NCBI GenBank assembly: GCA_023267655.1
Contig: JAHFMV010000012.1
Span: 1 to 36,478, forward strand
Source: Candidatus Kaiserbacteria bacterium
GTDB taxonomy: Bacteria > Patescibacteriota > Minisyncoccia > Phycocordibacterales > UBA2100
Length of the DNA stretch: 36,478 bases
Direction: 5' to 3'
Under the pieces are notes generated by a model that worked only from the letters and a program-made list of their open reading frames with translations, was not told where the DNA came from and did no database searches. The position numbers and the translations under genes were made by a program. Position 1 is the stretch's first letter, and each line of letters opens with the position of its first letter. Positions 7,914 to 17,000 of the stretch are shown here, in pieces.

Positions 7914-8651
7914 CTATGTCCGCAATTTGAGGCCACGATACTGCATCCAGAACTGTAGCAACTGGTCAGGGCTTTTGGCACGAGAAAGAAATTTAGGAAA
8001 TGCCTCCGGTTCGGTTATTCGAGATGTTCCCGAGACATATTCCCCAATACTTGAATACCGATACGCGCACGCTTTTGCTGCGAGTGATCGAAGTTCAAGT
8101 GGATTCGCATTTTCCCATTCGTCATTAAACAGTTGCGCGGGAGCAAGATGCGTACGCGCAAATAAATATTTTAAGTGTTTTTCGGTTTGCGCCTTCTCAC
8201 TTATATACGGTCCGTGAAAAAGTCTTCCTGCGTGCGCATATTTTTTATTAAAGTACATGCTGTACGCAGTTTGCAATTTCTGCATGAACCGACCTATGCC
8301 GCCGCGAATCGCCGGTGTCGCGAGTATCAGAAATGATTTCGGTGTAAATGAATACGCACCAATCGCGACCAATCGCTCCGCCGGTCGGCTCTCAAAAATA
8401 TACTGCGCGCGCTCGCCGACGAACAGATTAGATGCGCGTGGACTCTCATGCGCGTTCAGTAGATGCAAGTACGCCTCAAAGCGATCATAGTCCTGCTGCG
8501 CGCTGAAAATCGTTCTCTTTTCGGCACCAAAATTAGACAAAAGGTAGTACTCAGCACCCTCCAAAGAGCCTGTTTTTAGGTCATGCAAAGGCACTTTTGC
8601 TCGACGCTCGCGATTTTGAGGCACAAAGCCGACTTTTGGGCGCTTTTTCAT
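7914..8651 (-). CDS. Transposase-like (Y1/REP-associated) protein lacking the HUH motif
   Basis: 245 residues. It aligns by eye along most of its length with the intact REP-associated transposase at 23613: AIGAYSFTPKSFLILA against AIGAYCLMPNHFHVLV, FMQKLQTAYSMYFNK against FMQKVTTGYTMYFNK, and LKYLFARTHLAPAQL against LKYLYAYIHLNPAKL. The nucleophile Tyr (Tyr130) is kept, but both metal-binding His residues of HUH are replaced by Ser106 and Leu108. It should therefore not do normal strand cleavage. The ORF is full length with no frameshift, so it looks maintained, possibly domesticated as a DNA- or RNA-hairpin-binding protein. A TACACT lies 6 bases before the ATG. A pair of 15-bp direct repeats lies just upstream. 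Confidence 0.8.
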   Translation of the reverse strand: MKKRPKVGFVPQNRERRAKVPLHDLKTGSLEGAEYYLLSNFGAEKRTIFSAQQDYDRFEAYLHLLNAHESPRASNLFVGERAQYIFESRPAERLVAIGAYSFTPKSFLILATPAIRGGIGRFMQKLQTAYSMYFNKKYAHAGRLFHGPYISEKAQTEKHLKYLFARTHLAPAQLFNDEWENANPLELRSLAAKACAYRYSSIGEYVSGTSRITEPEAFPKFLSRAKSPDQLLQFWMQYRGLKLRT

Positions 8652-8657
8652 CCTTTT

Positions 8658-8663
8658 AGTGTA
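8658..8663 (-). promoter_or_regulatory. -10 box (TACACT) of the transposase-like gene
   Basis: TACACT on the minus strand, 6 bases before the ATG at 8651, following the leaderless arrangement seen at other genes here. Confidence 0.4.
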
Positions 8664-8682
8664 CTACGCCGTTATCAGCAAG

Positions 8683-8718
8683 GTCGAACCCTGCTGGGGA
8701 AAAGTCGAACCCTGCTGG
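8683..8718. repeat. Two 15-bp direct repeats
   Basis: GTCGAACCCTGCTGG occurs at 8683-8697 and 8704-8718, a 21-bp period, about 30 bases upstream of the HUH-less transposase-like gene. They could be binding sites or remnants of a REP element. The rest of 8652-8792 shows nothing recognisable. Confidence 0.65.
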
Positions 8719-8792
8719 ACAAGGGCTGCTCCACCGTCATGGTACTAACGGGTATATTGACCTTTTTTCCTCTTAAAACGGTTTTTCGCGCG

Positions 8793-9254
8793 AAATTTGC
8801 AATTTGCAAGCCTCAATTTGCAAACTAAACCCCAATATACAAAGAACAAATCATTGCTCGCTGGACTTTCGGGCTATCGTTCCAAATATTTGATTTATCT
8901 CGTCAGTTTCCTTCCAGAGTATCTTACACTCTGCCACCGAGCCACCGTCTGCTCGTGCAATCATTCGTAACCAGTGTTTAGTTTCCCTAGCTTCTTTACA
9001 GCAAATCTTGATTTTGTTTCGGAAATCTTTCTTTGAACTCGCTTCATTTGCCTCCATGTAATTTGCGCCAATACTTGTTGCATATCTGACGATTTGACTT
9101 ATCAGAGGTCGCGTTATTTCATTCTTCGGAATTAATTTTGACAGATCGATTACTCGCTCACCGAACTTTGAAACGCGCTCTTCCAAATCGTATTTCATTT
9201 TGAGATTGCGATTTGTAATTTTGTTTGCAAATTGCAAATTGGCGCTTGCAAATT
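8793..9254. mobile_element. Putative small element: four-helix-bundle gene between inverted AT-rich repeats
   Basis: The left flank (8793-8825, containing AATTTGCAATTTGCAAG) and the right flank (9223-9254, starting GTTTGCAAATTGCAAATTGG) are imperfect inverted copies of one AT-rich repeat and bracket the four-helix-bundle gene. The right repeat runs into the stop codon of gatB (9253-9255), as if the unit had landed exactly at the gatB end. Genes of this family are known inside 23S rRNA intervening sequences bounded by stem-forming ends. Mobility here is inferred. Confidence 0.45.
8851..9198 (-). CDS. Four-helix-bundle protein (23S rRNA intervening-sequence type)
   Basis: 115 residues from the preferred start. 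It fits the S23/IVS-encoded four-helix-bundle family in length and pattern: MKYDLEERVSKFGERVIDL, then RPLISQIVRYATSIGANYMEA, KKDFRNKIKICCKEARETKHWL and a last amphipathic helix. These proteins form pentamers; their function is unsettled. An ATG 13 codons upstream (9237) is also in frame, but that extension (MQFANKITNRNLK) is translated from the flanking AT-rich repeat, so I take the second ATG as the start. It is not inside an rRNA gene here but sits downstream of gatB between inverted repeats. Confidence 0.85.
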   Translation of the reverse strand: MKYDLEERVSKFGERVIDLSKLIPKNEITRPLISQIVRYATSIGANYMEANEASSKKDFRNKIKICCKEARETKHWLRMIARADGGSVAECKILWKETDEINQIFGTIARKSSEQ

Positions 9255-10692
9255 ATCCCTGCATCTTTTTTACAATTTCCTCTTTCAACTGTCCCGGATT
9301 CACCGCCCCCTTCAATGCTTTCATCCCTTGTCCAATCAAAAACTGCAGCGCTGCTTCTTTCCCCTTTTTATAGTCCTCAACAACTGATTGATTTTTCGTA
9401 ATGATGTCTTGTATTACGGAATCCAAACCGCCGGCTGCTTCACTCATGATGAGCTCCCTTTCTGCAGCAATCACTTTCGGATCCTTTTTCTCTGCTATCG
9501 TGTGCATAATAAGGTCTTTTGCACCACGTGACGAGATCTTTCCGTCACGAATCATAGAGATAATCTTTGAGAAATTATCGGCGGAAATCGGAATTTCAGG
9601 CTTAATTGCCGTATCTCGACCATCAATATCTCGTACGATACTCACTAAATCGTTAGCGACGTAGTTTCCGGCAAGGCGAATGAACTCTGAATCTGCTTCG
9701 TGGCCCTGCAAAACCTCATCTAGAAAGTTCCCGAGAGCTGGGTATGCAGCAAACTGTTCCGCGTCAGCTGGTTTTATTCCCATGGCGGCGTAACGATTCC
9801 TACGTCCTGTCGGTAATTCCGGCAGGGTCTTGAGGAGTGCATTTTCCGCGAATTCCGGTACTTCAGAGAGCTTTAACGAGGGTAAATCAGGATCAGGGAA
9901 ATACCGATAATCTGCACTGCCCTCTTTAATACGCTGGCTAAAGGTTGCTTGCTTTGCATCATCCCAGCCTCGGGTCTCTTGCACGACTTTCTCGCCATTC
10001 TCTAAAAGCTGCGCCTGCCGCTTGATCTCGTACTCAATAGCCCTCTCCATCGCGCGAAATGAGTTAATGTTTTTGACTTCCACCTTAGTACCAAGTTCCT
10101 CCCCTTCTTTTGCCATGGAAATATTCGCCTCAAGACGCATATGTCCCTTTTCCATATCAGCATCGGATGAGCCGAGATACCGTAGTAAAAGCTGGAGTTC
10201 TCGGCCGAAGTCACCTGCCTGTTTTTCGCTATGAATGACCGGCTCGGTGACCAATTCCATCAGCGGCACACCGGCACGGTTATAGTCGATGAGGGTCTCG
10301 CCCGTGCGGTCGTCGTGCGACGAACTCGCCGTATCTTCTTCAAGATGAACGCGCGTAATGGCAACGCCATTCAGCGATCCCCCCGATACGAGTGGAAATT
10401 CATACTGCGAGAGCTGATATCCCTTCGGAAGATCAGGATAGAAGTAATTCTTACGATCGAATTCCGTATAATCGGCCAATTTGCCCTTGAGAGCAACGCC
10501 AACACGAAGTACGTGTTTTACCGCTTCCCTATTTACGACCGGTAGCGTGCCGGGATGAGCCATACAAACAGGACAAATGTTTACATTCGCACCTGCCTCA
10601 AACGGATCATTCTTAGACGCGCAAAACATCTTAGAGGCGGTCTTGAGTTCCGCGTGAACTTCGAGACCTATTGTAGGAATGTAGTCAGACAT
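9253..10692 (-). CDS. gatB: Asp-tRNA(Asn)/Glu-tRNA(Gln) amidotransferase subunit B
   Basis: 479 residues, normal length for GatB. With GatA and GatC it converts Glu-tRNA(Gln) or Asp-tRNA(Asn) to the amidated form using glutamine-derived ammonia; GatB holds the kinase/transamidase site and the tRNA-binding tail. Family hallmarks are visible: IGLEVHAELKTASKMFC at the N-terminus, CPVCMAHPGTLPVVN, RKNYFYPDLPKGYQ, YRYFPDPDLPSL, and a C-terminal helical Yqey-type domain ending in EEIVKKMQG. gatA and gatC are not in the window, so the subunits are not in one operon here. A weak TAGAGT lies 6 bases before the ATG. Confidence 0.97.
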   Translation of the reverse strand: MSDYIPTIGLEVHAELKTASKMFCASKNDPFEAGANVNICPVCMAHPGTLPVVNREAVKHVLRVGVALKGKLADYTEFDRKNYFYPDLPKGYQLSQYEFPLVSGGSLNGVAITRVHLEEDTASSSHDDRTGETLIDYNRAGVPLMELVTEPVIHSEKQAGDFGRELQLLLRYLGSSDADMEKGHMRLEANISMAKEGEELGTKVEVKNINSFRAMERAIEYEIKRQAQLLENGEKVVQETRGWDDAKQATFSQRIKEGSADYRYFPDPDLPSLKLSEVPEFAENALLKTLPELPTGRRNRYAAMGIKPADAEQFAAYPALGNFLDEVLQGHEADSEFIRLAGNYVANDLVSIVRDIDGRDTAIKPEIPISADNFSKIISMIRDGKISSRGAKDLIMHTIAEKKDPKVIAAERELIMSEAAGGLDSVIQDIITKNQSVVEDYKKGKEAALQFLIGQGMKALKGAVNPGQLKEEIVKKMQG

Positions 10693-11009
10693 GCAAGAAC
10701 TCTATCAGGTATCGATAAAAGCACAAAGTTTTACGAACAATTATTTCCGGAAATTACGGGCTTCATGCGCGTTTAGAACGAGTACATAGCCGAGATACCG
10801 TTTATTTAATTAACTCTTTTATCCGAGATCTGGACTATCGAGTAATCCACACGATCTGATCGCGCTAACTCCAATTTCACAAACGGAACATCACTCCGAT
10901 TTTATTCATAATTAAAAGCATTTTTTAGCGTTTTGTTTTTTTAAAATACGGGTACTAGAAAGTACCAGTTATCAACATGCTTTGTGACAAATTTTATTTG
11001 CGACGGGCG

Positions 11010-11015
11010 TATAAT
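11010..11015 (+). promoter_or_regulatory. -10 box (TATAAT) of the giant surface protein gene
   Basis: TATAAT 53 bases before the ATG at 11069, the best promoter match on this strand. Unlike most genes here it leaves a real 5' leader of roughly 45 bases. TTGTGA about 22 bases upstream is a poor -35. Confidence 0.5.
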
Positions 11016-11024
11016 GCATGTGTC

Positions 11025-11055
11025 TGGAAAAACTATATAAACATTAGTTTTTCCA
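11025..11055 (+). promoter_or_regulatory. Leader stem-loop before the giant gene
   Basis: An 11-bp perfect stem (TGGAAAAACTA with TAGTTTTTCCA) closes a 9-base AT loop between the -10 box and the ATG at 11069. There is no T run after it, so it is not an ordinary terminator. It may control message stability or translation of the giant gene. No Shine-Dalgarno is present; CACCTCTCC before the ATG resembles anti-SD instead. Confidence 0.55.
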
Positions 11056-11068
11056 TCACCTCTCCATT

Positions 11069-14000
11069 ATGTCCGCGGATGAAATATTTATCGATCGAAT
11101 TAAGTATATTTCTGCGCGCGACGCTGCAAAAAAAGTTGGGCTTTCGCACAACTATATTTCGAAGCTCTGCCGGCGCGGACTCGAGGGCACAAAGCTTGTC
11201 GAAGGCGTCTGGCATGTCAACGAGCGGGCTCTACGCGACTTTCTCGAAAAGAAGGATCGTAACCGTCAGCGACAACTCGAACAGCTGGCGAACACTCGTC
11301 GCGATGAATTAGTGAAATCCGGCAATACGCCAAGCCCATCGAAAAAAGAATACGATGAGATTAAAAAAGTCGTCAGCGAAACGCTTGCCATCACCGAGGC
11401 ACATAAAATGCAACGATCTCCCCTGCCGGAGCGACGTGACAAAGTTGATTTCGGTTTTCGAAAAATCATTGCGACGGTTGCGTCGTCACTCGCTGTTTTG
11501 ATTTTGTTGATCTCGAGCGCGGTCGCATTCCAGGCACTGTCACCATCTGGTCGCGCGGAGCGTGCCGCATTCCAGAAATACTATGGAAATAAAAACGAGC
11601 AACTTGCGGCGATCACGTCGATCCCACTCATCGACAAATTTGCGTCAAAAGTTTTCTTTACACTGTGCCCGTACATCTACGGATGTCCGAAAGTGCCGAC
11701 CACCGTCATTGTCGAAAAGAAGACCCCGGCCACGGCTCCCAAGCCCGTGCAAGCACAAGCGCCCGCGCAATCCTCCGACCTGTACGCAAGCCTCGCGCTC
11801 CTCATTCAAAACTCCATCGAAAAATCGTTTAACCGTTTTGCGAGCACGTACAATTTCTCATCGGTTGCATCGCTCCCACCAGGACTCGTAACTGAATCGA
11901 CCCTTCTCACCCGCTTGAGCGCGCTTGACCAAAAACTGACCGGGCAGATCAATGCCGTCAGTCTTGCAACAAGCAACAACGCAACAATCATCAACAACAC
12001 GTACGAGACACTCGGTGCGGTCGCGCGCATTGATAATTTGAGTGACATACACGTCACCGATTCGCACTGGACCGGTGGATTTATTACTGACGCAACGATA
12101 ACCGGCGGCAGCGTGACCGCGACTGCATTCAATGGCGTACTCCCTATCGCAAACGGCGGCACCGCAACGTCTGCCGCGCCGACCTACGGACAACTTCTTA
12201 TCGGCGATGGCGTCGGTGGTTACTCGCTCGTAGCAACATCATCGCTCGGTATTGGCGCAGGAACTGGCACTCCGGGCGGCGCAGACGGTACCGTGCAATT
12301 TAATTCAGGAAGCACATTCGCCGGCAATTCGTCATTCCTCTTCAACAGCACAACCAATCTTCTTTCATTTGCAAGCGCATCAACATCGATCGCATCCATC
12401 TTCGACCGCCTCTATGTCGGCGGTACCGCAACGACAACAATCCTCGGCTCTGCCACATCAACGTTCGGTGCCGGAGTACAGACAACCGCGCTCAACATCA
12501 CCTCAACGAGTGCAACGTCGACATTTGCAAACGGTATTCGTCTTTCCGGCGGCTGCTTCCAACTCGCCGATGGTACGTGTGCGGGGACGGGATCGGGAAG
12601 CGGCCTAACTGCATATGACGCCTTCACGCATCCTATTGCAGGTCAGTCGGCAACAACATCGCTTCTCCTCTTTAGTGGTAATGCATCATCGACACAATTC
12701 TCGGCGTACACGGCATACTTCGGCGCAACGGCAACATCGTCATTTTCATCAACCGGCGCACTGACTCTTGCTTCGGCTCTCACGATCGGCAACGGCGGCA
12801 CCGGATCAACCACCGCTCCCGTGGGACAACTCTTGTATGGTGGTGCGAGTGCGTACCAATCCGTTGCAACATCTTCCCCTGTCGCAGGAACTGCAATCTC
12901 ACTTTCTGGCTCTGGCGCACTTGTTGGAAGTGCACTCACCATTAATTTCGCCGCACCTCTCGGCACCGGACTTGCGATCCCGTTTGCAAGTACGACGATG
13001 ATTACAGCGACTACGGCATCATCAACCAATCTGTTCATCTCAGGAATTAATTCTGGATCACTCTTAAAGACAACTACGGGAGGACAGGTTGCAGCGGCCG
13101 TTACCGGCGTCGACTACCTCGCGTCATACGATCCGTTTACGCATCCTGCGGCAGGACAGAGTGCGACGACGTCGCTCGTGCTTTTCACCGGTGGCGCATC
13201 ATCCACACTCTTCTCCAACACGGGCATCGCCTACTTCGGTGGCACCGCAACATCATCGTTCTCCAGTGCCGGCGTCCTCACACTGACGAACTTGAACGGA
13301 CCTCTCCAGGCAAACGCCGGCATCGTTTCTGCGACTACCTCAATCCTCGCGCAATACGGCGGCACGGGACAGACATCGTACACGGCGGGCGATCTCTTGT
13401 ATGCATCAAATGGCACGACGCTCGCTAAACTCGCCATCGGTGGCGAGGGCACATTTCTCAAAGTGACAGGCGGGGCGCCGACATGGGGAGCAGGTGCAGG
13501 TGGTGGTGGGGGCACAGACGTGAACTGGACATTCGCAAACGGTGGCATCTACCCATCGACAACCACCAACCAAGTTATTATCGGGGGCACTGCAACATCG
13601 TCGTGGCTGAATCCTCTTGCAAAACTCGGGGTTACCGGCGGTGCGTCGTTTGATGCAGCCTCGACGACCAACGCACTTTTCGCCGCAAGCATCCTTACAT
13701 CCGGTGCAAAGTTCGGTGCAACCGCGACGTCATCGTTTGCATCGGATGGTTCTCTCACGCTCGCCTCCGCGCTCACCATCGGTAATGGTGGCACTGGTTC
13801 AACGACCGCGCCGATCGGGCAGCTTCTCTATGGTGGTGCTTCTGCGTACCAATCAGTCTCCACCACGTCAGTCGCGTGCGCTGGCACGGCCGCATGTACT
13901 GGCTTCACCGCTATCGGCAGCACTCCGATCACCATTACCGGGAGCGGCATCACTGCGTACGACGCGTGGACGCATCCTATTGCAGGTCAGTCGGCAACAA

Positions 14001-17000
14001 CATCGCTTCTCGTGTTGAATGGCAACGCATCATCAACATTGTTCTCAATTCTCGACACGCTGTACGTTGGCCGCACGGCAACAACCACGATCCGTGGCGA
14101 TGGTCTCGCGAGTACGATTCCTTTTGCAAGTACGACAATGATCACGACAACATCGGCATCGACGACGAATTTCACGATTTCGAGCATTAACTCCGGTTCG
14201 CTTCTCAAAACAACAACGGCGGGAGCAGTGACGGCGGCAATTGCAGGGACTGACTACGCAACTGCGGCGATGACGTTTGGGAAAGCGTGGGAGGTCTCGG
14301 GTGGCTTCCTCGCACCAACGACGACGCTGTACGTGACAAATATTCAACAAGCATCATCGACATTGTTCTCTGCGCTCACCGCAAAGTTTGGTTCGACTGC
14401 TTCATCGTCATTTGCCGCAGACGGCTCGCTCACGCTCGCCGCCGCACTCACGATCGGTAACGGTGGCACGGGATCGACGACGGCACCTGTTGGGCAAATT
14501 CTGTACGGTGGTGCTTCTGCGTATCAGTCGGTCGCGACGTCTTCTGTTAGCGCGGGTACCGCACTTTCTTTCACCGGTACTCCAGGCGCGCTCGTTGGCG
14601 GTTCTGCGCTCACGATCAACTTTGCTGCGCCCGCAGGAACAGGGCTTTCGATTCCGTTTGCATCGACAACGATGGTCTCTGCGACAACCGCGAGCTCGAC
14701 GAATCTTTGGATTTCTGGAATCGCAAGCGGCTCATTACTTAAAACAACAACGGGAGGACAGGTGACTGCAGCAACTGCCGGTTCCGATTTTCTCTCGTCA
14801 TACGATCCATTCACGCATCCTGCTGCGGGACAAAGCGCGACAACCTCGCTCCTATTGTTGAATGGTGCCGCATCCTCAACACTCTTTTCAAACACCGGCA
14901 CGGCGTACTTTGGCGGTACGGCAACCTCATCGTTCTCTGCAACGGGTGCACTGACGCTCGCCACAGCACTGACGATTAGTAACGGTGGTACAGGAACTAC
15001 GACCGCACCTTCCTCACAACTTTTGTACGGCGGAGGTGGTGGTGTGTATCAATCCGTCGCGACGTCATCTCCTGTTGCAGGAACTGCAATCTCACTTTCT
15101 GGTTCTGGCGCGCTTGTGGGTTCTGCACTCACGATTAACTTTGCTGCACCAGCGGGCACTGGTCTTTCGATTCCGTTTGCTTCAACGACGATGATTTCAG
15201 CAACAACAGCTTCATCAACGAATCTCATCGTCTCGTCCGCAGGAGGAACAGGAACGCGCTGCCTCCAAGTGGGAGCAGACGGCACGGTGTCCGCAAATGC
15301 AAGTGCATGTGCAACAAGCGGCATCACTACGTATGACGCCTTTACCCATCCGGCCGCAGGACAAAGCGCAACGACATCGACAATGTTCTTCACGGGCGGC
15401 GCTTCAACGACGCTCCTCTCCATCGTCGATCGCCTCTACGTCGGCGGCACGGCGACAACAACAATCTTTGGCTCGGCGACATCGACCTTTGGCGCGGGAC
15501 TGCAAACAACCGCTCTCGACGTCACATCCAACAGCGCATCTTCGACATTCGCCAACGGCATCCAACTGTCCGCGGGTTGTTTCCGCGGTGCGAGTGGCAC
15601 CTGTATCACGAACACCGACACCTCCTCCTTCGTGACCGGCAACGGCAGCGGCGCCAACACGCGCGTCGCCTACTGGACGTCATCGTCCAACCTCACGTCG
15701 AGCGCAAATCTCACGTTCGACGGCACGACACTCACGGCGAATGACCTCCTCATCTCAAAAACCGGTACCGCAATTCTCTCTATTAATGACACCGGATCGA
15801 CCGGCACCGACTTCCGCATCGATGTCGCATCCGGCGTAACGACATTCCAAGCCGACGTCGGCGCGGCGCTCACCGGCGAATATTTTGCGTTCAACACCAA
15901 CAACGACGAAAAGATGCGATTAACCGAGGGCGGTAGACTCGGTATCGGCACAACATCACCATGGGCTGCGCTCTCCGTAAATCCGACGGCGCTCGGCAGC
16001 AGTGTCCCCGAATTCGTCGTCGGCTCGTCGACCATGACACATTTCCTCGTCGATGGCTCGGGCAATACGGCGATCGGCACCACCTCTCCCTTTGCACTCC
16101 TCTCACTCCAAGCCACCTCCACTCTCACGAAGCTTAATCTCTTTGCGATCGGCTCGACGACCGCCGCCGGTGTCACCTCAACACTCTTCAAGATCGACAA
16201 CACGGGTATTGCTTCCACCACCGGTCTCGTCGTTTCCAACACCGGAGGCACGGGCACCCGCTGCTTGCAAGTCGGAGCTGATGGCACGGTCTCTGCAAAT
16301 GCTTCTGCGTGTGGTACAGGTAGTGGTGGTGATTCGTTCACGCATCCTGCGGCAGGACAGTCGGCAACAACCTCAACGATGCTCTTCTCCAACGGAGCAA
16401 CGTCAACTTCAATCGGTGCATTCTCTGCTGCGTTTGGTGCCACCGCAACGACGACGTTCACCGCTGACGGCAAGGTTGGTATTGGTACCACGACACCGTT
16501 TGCTGCGCTGCAGGTTGGTACGACAACGGGAAAGAATCTCGTGCTCACCGATCTGAATGCAGGAAATGATCTAAAGCATTGGTTGTTGTCGGTCCTCGGT
16601 GGCAACTTCGTTCTCTCAACCACGACGGATGCATATGCAACATCCACTGCTCCTGCATTCCAGATCACGAAAGCTGGACTCGTGGGCATTGGTACTTCGA
16701 CGCCTGGTTCCATTCTTGCTGTCCAAGGCGCTGCTAATTTCAATTCCACCGCAACCTCGACTATCTACAATGGTCTCGCAACTCCGCTTCTCAACCTCAC
16801 TTCTTCAACAGCATCATCGACATTCGCGAATGGTGTGAACCTCACCGCAGGTTGCTTCTCACAAAACGGTGTGTGTGTCATTCCAGGTGGCGGTGGTGGC
16901 GTGCTCCTCGGCACCTTCTCTACTTCAACCGTCGGCACCAACGTGCAAGTGGTCTTCACCGGAGCTGCAGGATCACAGCCATCATTCTCTGCCGGAGTGC

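Larger units (their letters stand above)
10693..11068. other. Divergent promoter region between gatB and the giant gene
   Basis: A 376-bp AT-rich spacer between divergent genes. It holds a weak -10 for gatB (TAGAGT, 10699-10704, minus), a 12-bp palindrome ATTTCCGGAAAT (10743-10754) that could be an operator, a TTATCAACA near 10965 that is one base off a DnaA box, and the promoter and leader hairpin of the giant gene. No RNA gene or further ORF was recognised. Confidence 0.5.

Noticed and set aside
15670-16749. Long antisense ORFs in the giant gene (here 359 codons; also 18373-19608 with 411 codons)
   Set aside because: They mirror the repetitive Thr/Ser/Gly codons of the sense strand, have no start signals, and recur wherever the same repeat occurs.
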